A stretch of 61,186 nucleotides of DNA from Melioribacter sp. (GCA_023250955.1 JAHEZQ010000026.1:1-61186), one strand, 5' to 3'; counted from the first letter of the stretch, positions 41,893 through 51,464 are shown. Notes: generated from the sequence alone by a model not told the origin. A program made the numbers and translations.

Positions 41893-43029
41893 ATGAAAAA
41901 TTTATTTATACTTTTTTTAGCCGTTATATTTTCATCGCATTTCTTTCTAAATCAAACTGATAAAATATCAGCTGATAGTGATTCTACAAGCTCAGTCACA
42001 ATTTCTTTTGTTGGTGATTTAATGTGCCATTCACCTCAATTTGAATTCGCACATGTATCGAAAGATAGTTTTGATTTCAAACCAGTTTTTCGTGAAGTAA
42101 AAAAACATTTAATCAAGGCTGATCTAACAATTGGAAATCTTGAAACTACTATTTCTGGAAAAGAAAGCAGATACAATGGTTATCCACTTTTCAACTCACC
42201 GGATGAATATCTAGTTGCTCTGAAAGATGCTGGATTTGATATTTTGTTAACTGCAAATAATCACTCTTTAGATCGAGGTAAGAAAGGAATTCTTAGAACG
42301 TTAGAGATAATTAAAAATTATGGGATGGAATCAATTGGATCTTATCATTCACAAAAAGACCGTGATTCTATTAGAGTATTTGATATTAACGGAATCAAGA
42401 TTGCAATTTTTGCCTACACTTATGGATTGAACGGAAATTACATCGCAAAAAATGAAAAATATTTAGTTAATGTAATTGATACAACATTAATGAAACAAGA
42501 TATTCTAAATGCACGAAATAGAAATGCAGATCTAGTTTTTGTTTATTTTCATTTTGGGGATGAATATCAGCGCAAACCAAATTCATATCAAAAAGAAATT
42601 GTAAAACGAGCAATTGAATATGGTGCTGATTTTATAATCGGCAGTCATCCTCATGTCATTCAGCCAATGGAATATTTCCGTTCAAATAAAAATAAAATTG
42701 GTGAAGGATTTATCGCTTATTCATTAGGCAATTTTATTTCAAATCAAAGATGGCGTTATTCTGATGGTGGTCTAATTCTAAATTTAACAATTACAAAAAA
42801 TATTTTAACTAGTGTTGTTAAACTTACAAATGAGACAATAATTCCAACTTGGGTTTTCAAGGGAAAAATAAATAACAAGAATCAATTTGTAATTCTACCT
42901 GCTGATTCTACAACAATTAATTCCATCCCGAATTATTTAACTGAGAGTGATAAAATAAAATTTTTACAATCTGAGAAAGATACACGCAAAATCATGGGAA
43001 CGATTCAGTATTATTCTAAAAATCATTGA
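41893..43029 (+). CDS. CapA-family metallophosphatase-like protein, exported
   Basis: A 378-residue protein with an N-terminal signal segment (LFILFLAVIFSSHFFL) and a CapA/PGA-synthesis-type domain: VSFVGDLMCHSP, IGNLETTISG, LTANNHSLDRGKKG, IGSHPHVIQPMEYF and YSLGNFISNQRW. These are the metal-binding motifs of the calcineurin-like fold of poly-gamma-glutamate protein CapA. No capB/capC genes are present, so capsule synthesis is uncertain; a periplasmic phosphatase or peptidoglycan-linked role is possible. The gene stands alone between the histone-like gene and an MFS gene. Confidence 0.88.
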   Translation: MKNLFILFLAVIFSSHFFLNQTDKISADSDSTSSVTISFVGDLMCHSPQFEFAHVSKDSFDFKPVFREVKKHLIKADLTIGNLETTISGKESRYNGYPLFNSPDEYLVALKDAGFDILLTANNHSLDRGKKGILRTLEIIKNYGMESIGSYHSQKDRDSIRVFDINGIKIAIFAYTYGLNGNYIAKNEKYLVNVIDTTLMKQDILNARNRNADLVFVYFHFGDEYQRKPNSYQKEIVKRAIEYGADFIIGSHPHVIQPMEYFRSNKNKIGEGFIAYSLGNFISNQRWRYSDGGLILNLTITKNILTSVVKLTNETIIPTWVFKGKINNKNQFVILPADSTTINSIPNYLTESDKIKFLQSEKDTRKIMGTIQYYSKNH

Positions 43030-43109
43030 ACAAAAAAGAAGAATAAGCTGTTAGTATAATTAAATCACATTTTCTTTTTATCTTTGCAACAAATTCTTAA
43101 TGAAAATTA

Positions 43110-44309
43110 ATGGCTAATAAAAATAAAGCTTCACTTGGTATCATCTTCTTAACGATTTTTATTGATTTAATGGGATTTGGTATTCTAATACCAATATTAC
43201 CAACATTTGCAAGTAAGGAACTTGGTATATCAGATTTTGGAATCGGTTCTATAGTAGCTGTCTTTTCCCTAATGCAATTCATCTTCAATCCAATGATGGG
43301 TAAACTATCTGATAAAATTGGAAGACGCCCGGTAATATTAGTAACACAGTTAATGACAGCGTTCTCATATTTAATATTTGCATTTTCAAATTCCTTTTTA
43401 CTTCTTTTCTTATCAAGGATGTTAGCTGGTCTTGGTGGAAGTAATATTGGTGTTGCCCAGGCTTATATTGCAGACATTACTACAAAAGAAGAACGTGCAA
43501 AGGGAATGGGAGTAATTGGTGCTGCTTTCGGGTTAGGTTTTGTATTTGGACCTGTAATTGGAGCTATTCTTGCAAAGTTCGGTTACCATATTGCTGGAAT
43601 AGGGAGTGCATTTTTCACTTTATCAGCATTCACATTTGCATTTTTCAGATTGCCAGAATCACTAAAAGAAAAGAAAAGTGATGACAAATTTAAGATTAGA
43701 CTTTTTGATTTTGCATTTGCCAAACAAATTTTAACAAATCCTTCAATTAGTTTTTTAATTATTCTTTTATTTCTGATCATTTTTTCAATTGCAAATATCT
43801 TTGGAATTTTTGCTTTACTTGGTTACAAATTTTATCATTTTACGGATCAGCAAAATGGAATGCTTTTTGGCATTGTAGGATTAGTTGGTGCTATTGTTCA
43901 GGCAGGATTTATCCGATCTCTTTCACAAAAATTAAGTGACAAAACGATTGTACTTATCGGTATCTTTTTTATGACTGTTGGATTAACTCTTATTCCATAC
44001 GGTGGAAATTTTACAGGAGTTGCAATAGCAATTTCAATAATGGCTGTAGGTTCTGGAGTTCTTCAGCCGATAATTCCAAGTATGATCTCAAAATATTCAC
44101 CGGAAAATCAACAAGGTGCTGTATTAGGATTCAGTCAGTCAATATCGGCATTCGCAAGAGTGCTTGGTCCGTTATGGGGAGGATTTTCTTATGATATGTT
44201 TGGTTATCAATATCCTTTCCTCACAGGTGCATTTTTTACTTTGATTACATTTATTATATCATTTTTTATGTTGAAGTCGGATAAAATTAAAACTGTTGAT
44301 AATGTTTAA
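43110..44309 (+). CDS. MFS transporter, TetA/DHA1-like
   Basis: A 399-residue major-facilitator protein with twelve predicted helices and no signal peptide. TM1 and the first loop read IFLTIFIDLMGFGILIPILP, and the MFS motif A is GKLSDKIGRRPVILV; motif C-like GAAFGLGFVFGPVIGA is in TM5, marking it as a drug:H+ antiporter type. Tetracycline-efflux relatives share the LMGFGILIPILP start, but drug specificity cannot be read. The dusB gene overlaps its 3' end by eight bases, so they are probably cotranscribed. Confidence 0.9.
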   Translation: MANKNKASLGIIFLTIFIDLMGFGILIPILPTFASKELGISDFGIGSIVAVFSLMQFIFNPMMGKLSDKIGRRPVILVTQLMTAFSYLIFAFSNSFLLLFLSRMLAGLGGSNIGVAQAYIADITTKEERAKGMGVIGAAFGLGFVFGPVIGAILAKFGYHIAGIGSAFFTLSAFTFAFFRLPESLKEKKSDDKFKIRLFDFAFAKQILTNPSISFLIILLFLIIFSIANIFGIFALLGYKFYHFTDQQNGMLFGIVGLVGAIVQAGFIRSLSQKLSDKTIVLIGIFFMTVGLTLIPYGGNFTGVAIAISIMAVGSGVLQPIIPSMISKYSPENQQGAVLGFSQSISAFARVLGPLWGGFSYDMFGYQYPFLTGAFFTLITFIISFFMLKSDKIKTVDNV

Positions 44310-45294
44310 AGTTGGAAAAATAAATATTGAAAAAGCTCTTCTTCTGGCTCCAATGGAAGATGTAACTGATATTGCATTCAGAAGACTTTGTAAAGAATTG
44401 GGTGCTGATGTAGTCTATACAGAATTTGTAAATTCAGACGGATTGATTCGATCAAATAAAAAAACAGAAAGGAAACTGGAAATAACTGAAAATGAGCGTC
44501 CGGTTGGTATTCAAATCTATGGTGGAAACCTTGAGCCAATGATTGAAGCTGCGCAAATTGCTGAATCGAAAAATCCGGATATAATTGATATTAATGCAGG
44601 TTGCTGGGTAAAAAAAATTGCGAACCGAGGAGCTGGTGCTGGCCTACTTAAAGATCCGCTTTACATGCAAACAATGGTGGAAGCAATTGTTAAAGCTGTG
44701 CATGTTCCAGTAACAGTGAAAACTCGAATTGGTTGGGACACAGATTCGATTAATATTTTGGAAGTAGCTAAAAGAATTGAAGATGCTGGTGCTTCTGCAT
44801 TGACTATTCATTGCAGGACTAAAACTCAAGGACATAGTGGTGAACCGGATTGGAGTTGGATTCCTAAGATTAAAGAAGTTGTAAATATTCCTGTAGCGTT
44901 AAATGGTGGAGTTTTTAATGCTCAAGATGTTAAAAGAGCTTTTGAAGAAACCAATGCAGATGCAGTAATGATTGCGCGTGGTGCAATTGATCATCCATGG
45001 ATATTTAGAGAAGCTAAATTGTTATTAGAAGGGAAATCTGTGTCTGAAATTTCTGTTGAAGAAAGAATTAATACCGCATTACGTCATCTTAAGTATTCAT
45101 TAGAAATTAAAGAAACAAAAGCTGCTATAATTCCTTTTAGAAAATATTATACCGGTTATTTGAAAGGACTTAATCATTCTAAGGAAATTCGGCAAGAACT
45201 TTATAAACAAATCGAATATGCTCCCATTGAGAGTATTCTTTTAGGCTATCTTCATAAATTAAAATCTCTGGAACAGATTAAAGATTTTAGTTAA
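44302..45294 (+). CDS. dusB: tRNA-dihydrouridine synthase (DusB type)
   Basis: A FMN-dependent dihydrouridine synthase, 330 residues from ATG 44302; the TTG at 44296 would add only two residues. It opens with LLLAPMEDVTDIAFRRLCKE, then VGIQIYGGN, the catalytic Cys101 in INAGCWVKKIANRGAGAGLL, VTVKTRIGWD and the FMN phosphate motif VALNGGVFNAQD. At the catalytic loop Trp follows the Cys where most bacterial enzymes have Pro. Its start overlaps the MFS gene end. It reduces uridine in the tRNA D-loop. apt follows within 14 bases, probably the same transcript. Confidence 0.93.
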   Translation: MFKVGKINIEKALLLAPMEDVTDIAFRRLCKELGADVVYTEFVNSDGLIRSNKKTERKLEITENERPVGIQIYGGNLEPMIEAAQIAESKNPDIIDINAGCWVKKIANRGAGAGLLKDPLYMQTMVEAIVKAVHVPVTVKTRIGWDTDSINILEVAKRIEDAGASALTIHCRTKTQGHSGEPDWSWIPKIKEVVNIPVALNGGVFNAQDVKRAFEETNADAVMIARGAIDHPWIFREAKLLLEGKSVSEISVEERINTALRHLKYSLEIKETKAAIIPFRKYYTGYLKGLNHSKEIRQELYKQIEYAPIESILLGYLHKLKSLEQIKDFS

Positions 45295-45308
45295 TAAAAG
45301 AGGTATAA

Positions 45309-45830
45309 ATGGAACTTAAAAAGTTAATTCGCGACGTACCTAATTTTCCAAAACAAGGAATAATTTTTAAGGATATAACCACACTTCTTAAAGATCCGAA
45401 AGGTCTGAATAGTGCTGCAGATGAATTGTTTAACTTACTTTATAACAAGCAAATAACAAAAGTAGCTGGAATAGAATCGCGTGGTTTTATACTAGGTGCT
45501 ATTGTTGCTCAAAAGCTAGGAGTGGGATTTGTACCAATTAGGAAACCTAGTAAATTGCCTGCTGAAACTATTTCTGAAAGCTATGCACTGGAGTATGGAA
45601 CTGATAGAATTGAGATACACAAAGATGCTATTCAAGAAGGTGATAAGATCTTGCTCCACGATGATCTTCTTGCTACCGGAGGAACAATGGAGGCTGCATG
45701 TAAATTAGTAGAAAGATTAGGTGGGGAAGTTGTCCAAATTTCATTTTTGATTGAACTAAATTTCTTAAACGGCAGAGATAAATTAAAAAAATATGATGTT
45801 CGTTCTTTGATTCAGTATGACTCTGAATAA
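45309..45830 (+). CDS. apt: Adenine phosphoribosyltransferase
   Basis: A 173-residue purine-salvage enzyme that makes AMP from adenine and PRPP in the cytosol. It opens [20 protein letters not shown], shows the adenine-side [12 protein letters not shown] and [11 protein letters not shown], and the PRPP loop [17 protein letters not shown]. Length and motifs are standard. AGAGGTATAA before the ATG supports the start. It runs directly into the convergent rsmI gene, with one base between the stops and no room for a terminator. Confidence 0.97.
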   Translation: MELKKLIRDVPNFPKQGIIFKDITTLLKDPKGLNSAADELFNLLYNKQITKVAGIESRGFILGAIVAQKLGVGFVPIRKPSKLPAETISESYALEYGTDRIEIHKDAIQEGDKILLHDDLLATGGTMEAACKLVERLGGEVVQISFLIELNFLNGRDKLKKYDVRSLIQYDSE

Positions 45831-45831
45831 A

Positions 45832-46518
45832 TTAAATTTCTTTCCAGTTCAGAGGTGCTATCAAAACAACAAATTCACCTTTTGTAATTCTTTTCTCAAA
45901 ATTCTGTAAAAGTTGAGAAGCTGTTCCGCGCCAAGTTTCCTCAAATTTTTTTGTTAATTCTCGAGCAATTACAATTAAACGATCCGGCATGTTTGCGTTC
46001 AATTCTTCCACCAGTTTTTTAATTCTGTAAGTCGATTCATATAAAACAATTGTTCTTTCTTCCTCTGAAAGTTGTTTTATTTTTTTTTGTCTTCCTTTTT
46101 TTTGAGGTAGAAATCCTTCGAAGACAAAAGAATCAGTTGGTAGGCCACTAATGCTCAATGCTAAAATTGCTCCACTTGCACCGGGAATCCCAACAACATC
46201 TATATTTTCAGAAATTACTTTATTCACAAGACGAACCCCTGGATCAGATATACATGGAGTACCTGCGTCTGTAACAAGAGCACAAGATTCTCCTGAGAAT
46301 AACTTTGTCAAAATTTTTTCTATACTTTTTGATTCGTTGTGAGCATTTACAACAAGCAACGGTTTATTGATTTGATAATAATCTAGCAGAATTTTTGTTA
46401 CACGCGTGTCTTCGCAAATAATGAAGTCAACTAATTTCAATGTGTCAATTGCCCGGAACGTAATATCACCAAGGTTACCAATTGGGGTTGCTACAACGTA
46501 TAATTTCCCGTTTTCCAT
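45832..46518 (-). CDS. rsmI: 16S rRNA 2'-O-ribose methyltransferase RsmI
   Basis: A 228-residue AdoMet-dependent enzyme of the tetrapyrrole-methylase fold that methylates C1402 of 16S rRNA. LYVVATPIGNLGDITFRAI at the start, ICEDTRVTKILLDYY, ALVTDAGTPCISDPG and VFEGFLPQKKGRQK are diagnostic of RsmI. It is about 50 residues shorter than the E. coli enzyme at the C-terminus, as in many Bacteroidota. Its stop faces the apt stop; the terminator of the next minus-strand gene lies upstream of it, so it has its own promoter or relies on read-through. Confidence 0.95.
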   Translation of the reverse strand: MENGKLYVVATPIGNLGDITFRAIDTLKLVDFIICEDTRVTKILLDYYQINKPLLVVNAHNESKSIEKILTKLFSGESCALVTDAGTPCISDPGVRLVNKVISENIDVVGIPGASGAILALSISGLPTDSFVFEGFLPQKKGRQKKIKQLSEEERTIVLYESTYRIKKLVEELNANMPDRLIVIARELTKKFEETWRGTASQLLQNFEKRITKGEFVVLIAPLNWKEI

Positions 46519-46544
46519 CTAAAACTCTTTTTACAAAAATAAAT

Positions 46545-46568
46545 AAACCCCGATAACAATCGGGGTTT
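46545..46568 (-). terminator. Terminator of lysine aminotransferase gene
   Basis: AAACCCCGAT and ATCGGGGTTT form a perfect 10-bp stem around a four-base loop, with a T-rich stretch (TTTATTTATTT) following on the minus strand. It lies 19 bases after the lat stop. Confidence 0.9.
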
Positions 46569-46587
46569 TTCTTTGAAGAATTTAATT

Positions 46588-47952
46588 TTACAGTTTATGC
46601 AACATATTCAGAACATTTTTGATTCTTAATATTCCATCATCAATATTTTCTTGGGATACAATTAGAGAAGGGCGGAAACGCACTGAATGAGCACCACAGC
46701 CGAGCATTATCATCTTATTTTCATAAAGCTCAGCTAAAAATTTATTCCTTATTTCTTTTGATGGTAGATTAAACGAGCACATTAATCCTAACCCGCGCGC
46801 TTGAGAAACATATTCAGGGAATTCATTTTGTAAATCAATAAGGCTATTCAACAAATAATTTCCCATTATTCTAGCATTCTCAACTAAATTTTCTTCTATA
46901 ATGATTTGAAGATTTTTTTCTGATCGGACCATGTCAGTTAAATTTCCACCCCAAGTGGAGTTAATACGGCTTGATTTTTTAAATACGTTCTCGGAGATGT
47001 CATCAATTCTATCGTTAACCATAATTCCACAGACTTGCACTTTTTTACCGAATGAAATTATGTCAGGCTCAACAAAATGTTCAAACGCCCACAACTTTCC
47101 TGTCATTCCAAGTCCGGTTTGAACTTCATCAAACATCAATAAAATTTCATTCTCATCCGCAATCTCTCGAAGCTTCATAAAAAATTCCTTACGGAAAAAA
47201 TTATCTCCGCCTTCTCCTTGGATTGGTTCAATTATTATAAGTGCTATATCATCACGATTATATTTAATAGCCATATTAATTTCATCAATAGCTTGGTTTT
47301 CAATATTTATAATGTGATTCAAGTTTTCATTTATTGGGAAAGTAATTTTTGGATTAATAATTCGTGGCCAATTAAATTTTGGATATAATGCAATCTTAGC
47401 TGGATCGGTATTTGTCAAAGACATTGTGTATCCTGTACGTCCATGAAATGCTTCGCGAAAATGAATAACTTGTGTGCCGCGCTCTTCTTTATATCCGCGT
47501 ATAAAATTCTTTTTTACTTTCCAATCGAATGCAACTTTTAATCCGTTCTCGACAGCTAAGGCACCACCTTCAATAAAGAATAAATGTTTCATAAAATCCG
47601 GGACAGCGATGCGCGAAAATGTTTCTACAAATTTTGTCATTTCAATTGTATAAATATCTGAATTAGAAGTTTTGTTCATCGCAGCATCAGCAAGTCTTTC
47701 ACGGAATTCCGGTGTGTTTATCTTGGGATGATTTAGTCCTACTGGCGACGATGCAAAGAAAGAGAAGAAATCTAAATATTCATCCCCGGTTTTTTTATCT
47801 ACAATTGTTAATCCGTGACTTCTTTCAAGATCAAGAACGAAATTAAATCCATCAACTAGCATTTTCTCCCGAAGAACATCATGCACATTTTGTGCTGTAA
47901 TTTTAGGACTTATTTTTTCTGTTTCCATTATGTTGATTGATGTATCCATCAT
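46588..47952 (-). CDS. lat: L-lysine 6-transaminase
   Basis: A 454-residue class-III PLP aminotransferase that takes the epsilon-amino group from lysine to 2-oxoglutarate, giving 2-aminoadipate 6-semialdehyde. The specific LAT features are VHDVLREKMLVDGFNFVLDL, YLDFFSFFASSPVGLNHPK and SNSDIYTIEM; the cofactor lysine is 303 or 304 in ISFGKKVQVCG and the Asp of LMFDEVQTG holds the pyridine nitrogen. AGGTGG precedes tandem ATGs at 47952 and 47949. The divergent neighbourhood encodes the ALDH7-type enzyme that uses the product, and PdxJ, which supplies PLP. Strong pathway context. Confidence 0.93.
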   Translation of the reverse strand: MMDTSINIMETEKISPKITAQNVHDVLREKMLVDGFNFVLDLERSHGLTIVDKKTGDEYLDFFSFFASSPVGLNHPKINTPEFRERLADAAMNKTSNSDIYTIEMTKFVETFSRIAVPDFMKHLFFIEGGALAVENGLKVAFDWKVKKNFIRGYKEERGTQVIHFREAFHGRTGYTMSLTNTDPAKIALYPKFNWPRIINPKITFPINENLNHIINIENQAIDEINMAIKYNRDDIALIIIEPIQGEGGDNFFRKEFFMKLREIADENEILLMFDEVQTGLGMTGKLWAFEHFVEPDIISFGKKVQVCGIMVNDRIDDISENVFKKSSRINSTWGGNLTDMVRSEKNLQIIIEENLVENARIMGNYLLNSLIDLQNEFPEYVSQARGLGLMCSFNLPSKEIRNKFLAELYENKMIMLGCGAHSVRFRPSLIVSQENIDDGILRIKNVLNMLHKL

Positions 47953-48021
47953 ATTCCACCTAATAATAAAGTGTGAATGAAATAGTTGAGTGAAAAAGAA
48001 AGATGGATATATATTAGAATA

Positions 48022-48062
48022 CCTGCTCGAAGCGGGAGGCCGCGTAATTACGTAGGTTTTTT
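48022..48062 (+). promoter_or_regulatory. Double hairpin with T run between lat and a lipoprotein gene
   Basis: A GC-rich pair of hairpins in an AT-rich gap: CCTGC-TCGAA-GCGGG at 48022-48036, then CCGCGTAATTACGTAGG (palindromic core CGTAATTACG) at 48040-48056 followed by six T. The second hairpin looks like a terminator or attenuator pointing toward the lipoprotein gene. The first stem has a tight 5-base loop. No known riboswitch class was recognised. Confidence 0.45.
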
Positions 48063-48185
48063 CTGCCTGTTATTTTGGAAAAAATAATATACTTATGCAT
48101 AGCGTTGTCAATTTTCTCCCTAAAGATACTTATATTTGACTGTATTTTCAATTTTATTGGTTATCAGGCAGAAGATGGGAAGTAT

Positions 48186-48812
48186 ATGAAAATCAGTTTC
48201 GGTAAGAATAAATATAATATTATACACTTTGTTCTCTTCGCTTCATCAGTTTTATTTCTGATATCGTGCGGAAAAGGAAAAAACGATGAAACTGATTTGA
48301 GTGATTTCATTGCATTTGATAAATCAAAACTTGGTATTGAAGTAGTTGATCAAAATCTTGGAATAAAATTTTTCCCTCCAAATGGCTGGGAACTTAAACA
48401 GTCTTCACTTTCACGCAAGGTAGAATCACGCGGTACAACCACAAACCCAAACGATAATTTTTTCTATCAGCCGGTTTATCTTTTTTTTGACCAAACTACT
48501 GGCGGATTATTGAGCGTTGGTAAAGTTGAAACGAACGATACTACCATTTCGAAAAGTTCACGTTTGAATTATTACAAAGGCCTACTAAACACAAAGTATA
48601 AGAGTAATGATCTTACTGTCGGAAATTTTATTCATTCAAAGATTTATTTTTCACAATTCAAATTCCGGAAAGAAAAACTCGTCTCATACAAAATTATCTT
48701 TGAAAATTCATCCGGCAATATCATCCAATTTGATTATACAATTCCTATGGATTATTTAGAGAATGCCAATCTTTCCATTAGATCTTCTGTTGGCTCTATC
48801 CAACCAATGTAA
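48186..48812 (+). CDS. Lipoprotein of unknown function
   Basis: Started at ATG 48186, which is followed by a clean lipoprotein signal (KISFGKNKYN, then HFVLFASSVLFLISC with the lipobox LISC); the upstream in-frame start at 48075 would place a second hydrophobic stretch and a Cys ahead of it and lacks a ribosome site. The 208-residue product has a mature part with GIKFFPPNGWELKQSS and a late SGNIIQFDYTIPMDYL that look like a PsbP/DUF1795-type beta sandwich, though this is weak. It is probably a periplasmic or outer-membrane lipoprotein. Its neighbours are lysine-degradation genes; no link is evident. Confidence 0.65.
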   Translation: MKISFGKNKYNIIHFVLFASSVLFLISCGKGKNDETDLSDFIAFDKSKLGIEVVDQNLGIKFFPPNGWELKQSSLSRKVESRGTTTNPNDNFFYQPVYLFFDQTTGGLLSVGKVETNDTTISKSSRLNYYKGLLNTKYKSNDLTVGNFIHSKIYFSQFKFRKEKLVSYKIIFENSSGNIIQFDYTIPMDYLENANLSIRSSVGSIQPM

Positions 48813-48958
48813 ATATTCAAATCATGATAATTTTGTTTAACGTTCAAAGTTGCTAATCGAAATCCATTCTGATTAACTTGCATTAGAAAAATTTATTTAA
48901 TAATGTAGATTCACTACTGTTCTTCTCGAAATAATAATTAGAAAATAATGAGGTAGTT

Positions 48959-50491
48959 ATGGATTTCTTAAAAGTATTAGGTATTAAAGACGAAAATTAT
49001 GGTGCTTCAACCGGATTAAATTGGCTTCATACTAAAGATCAAGGTGTGATTGAAGTTGTCTCTCCGACAGATGGGAAACCGATAGCAAAAGTATTTCAAT
49101 GTTCAGAAAAAGATTATGAAGAAATAGTCTCAAAATCTTATGAGGCATTTAAGTATTGGAGAACTGTTCCAGCACCGAAGCGCGGAGAAATTGTTAGACA
49201 GATAGGACATAAGTTGCGAGAATATAAGCAACCGCTTGGAACTCTTGTCTCTTATGAAATGGGAAAATCTTTACAAGAAGGTTTGGGTGAAGTTCAAGAA
49301 ATGATTGACATCTGTGATTTTGCTGTGGGACTTTCTCGGCAACTTTACGGATTTACAATGATGAGTGAACGCGAGAATCATAGAATGTATGATCAATATC
49401 ATCCGCTTGGAGTTGTGGGGATTATAACTGCATTTAATTTTCCGGTTGCAGTGTGGGCATGGAATTCTGCACTTGCTACAATTTGCGGAGATGCAAATTT
49501 GTGGAAGCCTTCATCTAAAACTCCACTTTGTGGAATAGCCGTTCAAAATATTTTAGCAAATGTAATTAAAGAAAACAATTTGCCCGAAGGATTATTCTCT
49601 CTTGTAATCGGGAAAGGTTCTACAATAGGTGAAAGAATTTTAAATGACAAAAGAATTCCGTTGATCTCACTTACCGGATCAACCGCAATTGGAAAACACG
49701 CAGCAGAAGTTGTTTCAAAAAGATTTGGTAAAACAATTTTGGAACTTGGCGGTAACAACGCAATTATTATTTCTTCAGAAGCAGATTTGAAATTAGCTAT
49801 TCCGGCTGTTGTGTTTGGATCAGTCGGTACAGCGGGACAGCGTTGTACAACCACAAGAAGATTGATTGTTCATAACGACGTTTATGGAAAGGTAAAAAGA
49901 TCATTGCTGAAAGCGTACAAGAGTTTGAAGATTGGTAATCCTCTCAATCAAGAAAATCATGTTGGACCATTGATTGATAAAGGAGCTGTTGAAGAATTTA
50001 AGCTTGCACTAAAACAAGTTGAGAAAGAAGGCGGTAAAATAATTTTTGGCGGAAATGTTTTGAATGGGAAAGAATATTCTTCCGGATGTTATGTAGTTCC
50101 TGCAATCGTTGAAGCTCAAAATAATTTTAAGATTGTTCAAGAAGAAACATTTGCACCTATACTTTATCTAATTAAATATAAAGGTGATGTCCAAAATGCA
50201 ATTGAAATTCAAAACTCAGTTGTACAAGGATTATCTTCTTCGATCTTTACAAACAATATGAGAGAAGCCGAAACATTTTTATCTCATTGGGGAAGTGATT
50301 GTGGAATTGCAAATGTGAATATCGGAACATCTGGTGCGGAAATCGGCGGTGCGTTCGGCGGTGAAAAAGAAACCGGTGGCGGGCGTGAATCCGGTTCCGA
50401 TGCTTGGAAACAATATATGCGGCGTCAAACAAATACAATTAATTTTGGAACGAAGTTGCCGCTTGCTCAAGGAATTAAATTTGATTTGTGA
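48959..50491 (+). CDS. L-aminoadipate-semialdehyde (piperideine-6-carboxylate) dehydrogenase, ALDH7 type
   Basis: A 510-residue ALDH7-family enzyme that oxidises 2-aminoadipate 6-semialdehyde to 2-aminoadipate with NAD. Signatures are the start [52 protein letters not shown], general base Glu262 in LELGGNNA and nucleophile Cys296 in [13 protein letters not shown]. The ALDH7-type GQRCTTTRR and the C-terminal [20 protein letters not shown] are characteristic (antiquitin, AmaB). It lies about 1 kb from the divergent lysine 6-transaminase gene, its natural partner. GAGGTAGTT precedes the ATG. Confidence 0.94.
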   Translation: MDFLKVLGIKDENYGASTGLNWLHTKDQGVIEVVSPTDGKPIAKVFQCSEKDYEEIVSKSYEAFKYWRTVPAPKRGEIVRQIGHKLREYKQPLGTLVSYEMGKSLQEGLGEVQEMIDICDFAVGLSRQLYGFTMMSERENHRMYDQYHPLGVVGIITAFNFPVAVWAWNSALATICGDANLWKPSSKTPLCGIAVQNILANVIKENNLPEGLFSLVIGKGSTIGERILNDKRIPLISLTGSTAIGKHAAEVVSKRFGKTILELGGNNAIIISSEADLKLAIPAVVFGSVGTAGQRCTTTRRLIVHNDVYGKVKRSLLKAYKSLKIGNPLNQENHVGPLIDKGAVEEFKLALKQVEKEGGKIIFGGNVLNGKEYSSGCYVVPAIVEAQNNFKIVQEETFAPILYLIKYKGDVQNAIEIQNSVVQGLSSSIFTNNMREAETFLSHWGSDCGIANVNIGTSGAEIGGAFGGEKETGGGRESGSDAWKQYMRRQTNTINFGTKLPLAQGIKFDL

Positions 50492-50496
50492 AAACA

Positions 50497-50601
50497 GAAG
50501 TCAGAAATAAGAAATCAGTAGTCAGAATTATGTTGCTATTAATTCTTTCTTCTTATCTCTGATCCCTTACTTCTTATTTCTTACTCCTTATTTCTGATTT
50601 C
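50497..50601. repeat. Inverted AAATAAGAAATCAG word repeat
   Basis: Between the ALDH7 gene and pdxJ, words such as AGAAATAAGAAATCAG and GTAGTCAGAA on the left face complements such as TTCTTATTTCTTACTCC and CTGATTTC on the right, giving an imperfect long hairpin. Same style of short-word repeat as those at 19.8, 29-31 and 60.7 kb but different words. Confidence 0.7.
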
Positions 50602-50638
50602 TTTATTTATTAGATTTGTAAAAAGTGAAAGGAATAAC

Positions 50639-51355
50639 ATGAGATTCTGCTTAAACGTTGATCACATTGCTACATTACGAAATGCACGCGGAGAAACACA
50701 ACCAGATCCAGTAACATTTGCTTTAATGGCAGAACAATACGGTGTTGATGGAATTGTTGTTCATCTCCGAGAAGATAGAAGACATATCAATGAACGTGAT
50801 GTAAGATTATTACGCGAACTTATCACAACAAAACTCGATCTTGAAATGGCTGCAGTTGATGAGATTATTAAAATCGCTTGTGATGTTCAGCCGGAACTTG
50901 CAACTCTTGTTCCAGAACGAAGGCAAGAATTAACAACTGAAGGCGGCATAAGTGTTATTGATGATATAAAAAATATCCGCACAACAATTCAGAGATTGCA
51001 TGATGCAGAAATTTCTGTTTCTCTTTTTATTGAACCGGATATAAATCAAATTGATGCAGCAGCAGAAATTAATGCTGACTTTATTGAAATACATACCGGG
51101 CATTATGCAAACGCAGTTGGCGAGGAAGATATTTTTGATGAATTAGAACGTGTACGTATTGCAGCAAAACATGCAAAGAAACTTGGTCTTGGTGTTAATG
51201 CAGGACATGGATTAAATTATAATAATATGAAAGAGTTTATAGCAATCTCAGAAATTGATGAAGTTAGTATTGGTCACGCAGTTTTAGCTCGCGCAGTTTT
51301 TGTTGGCGTTGAACAGGCAATAAAAGAAATGATTGCATTGACAAGGACTCGTTAA
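50639..51355 (+). CDS. pdxJ: Pyridoxine 5'-phosphate synthase PdxJ
   Basis: A 238-residue (beta/alpha)8 barrel enzyme that condenses 1-deoxyxylulose 5-phosphate with 3-amino-2-oxopropyl phosphate to form PNP in vitamin B6 synthesis. FCLNVDHIATLRNARG at the start (with the substrate His and Arg), GVDGIVVHLREDRRHI, LVPERRQELTTEGG, IEIHTGHYAN and LGVNAGHGLNYNN are diagnostic. Length is normal for the short Bacteroidota/Proteobacteria form. It is separated from the lysine dehydrogenase gene by the word repeat at 50497-50601, so cotranscription is uncertain, but PLP from this route serves the lysine aminotransferase. Confidence 0.97.
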   Translation: MRFCLNVDHIATLRNARGETQPDPVTFALMAEQYGVDGIVVHLREDRRHINERDVRLLRELITTKLDLEMAAVDEIIKIACDVQPELATLVPERRQELTTEGGISVIDDIKNIRTTIQRLHDAEISVSLFIEPDINQIDAAAEINADFIEIHTGHYANAVGEEDIFDELERVRIAAKHAKKLGLGVNAGHGLNYNNMKEFIAISEIDEVSIGHAVLARAVFVGVEQAIKEMIALTRTR

Positions 51356-51376
51356 ATCCTAATACAAAAAATCTTC

Positions 51377-51464
51377 TGTCATTGCGATCCCGATGTAATC
51401 GGGAGAAGCAATCTCTTTCATTTTGGATTGCTTCAGTTCAACTACGTTGACCTTCGCAATGACA
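51377..51464. repeat. 88-base hairpin repeat (TCATTGCGA type)
   Basis: TGTCATTGCGA and its complement TCGCAATGACA (51454-51464) close a unit that also contains the sub-hairpin TCCCGATGTAATCGGGA and the pair GAAGCAATC / GATTGCTTC. Same layout as 18242-18315, with T-T-G replacing T-T-T in the outer word. Confidence 0.85.

Noticed and set aside
44296-44301. TTG start for dusB two codons upstream
   Set aside because: It adds two residues only and the ATG at 44302 fits the family start MFKVG equally well or better.
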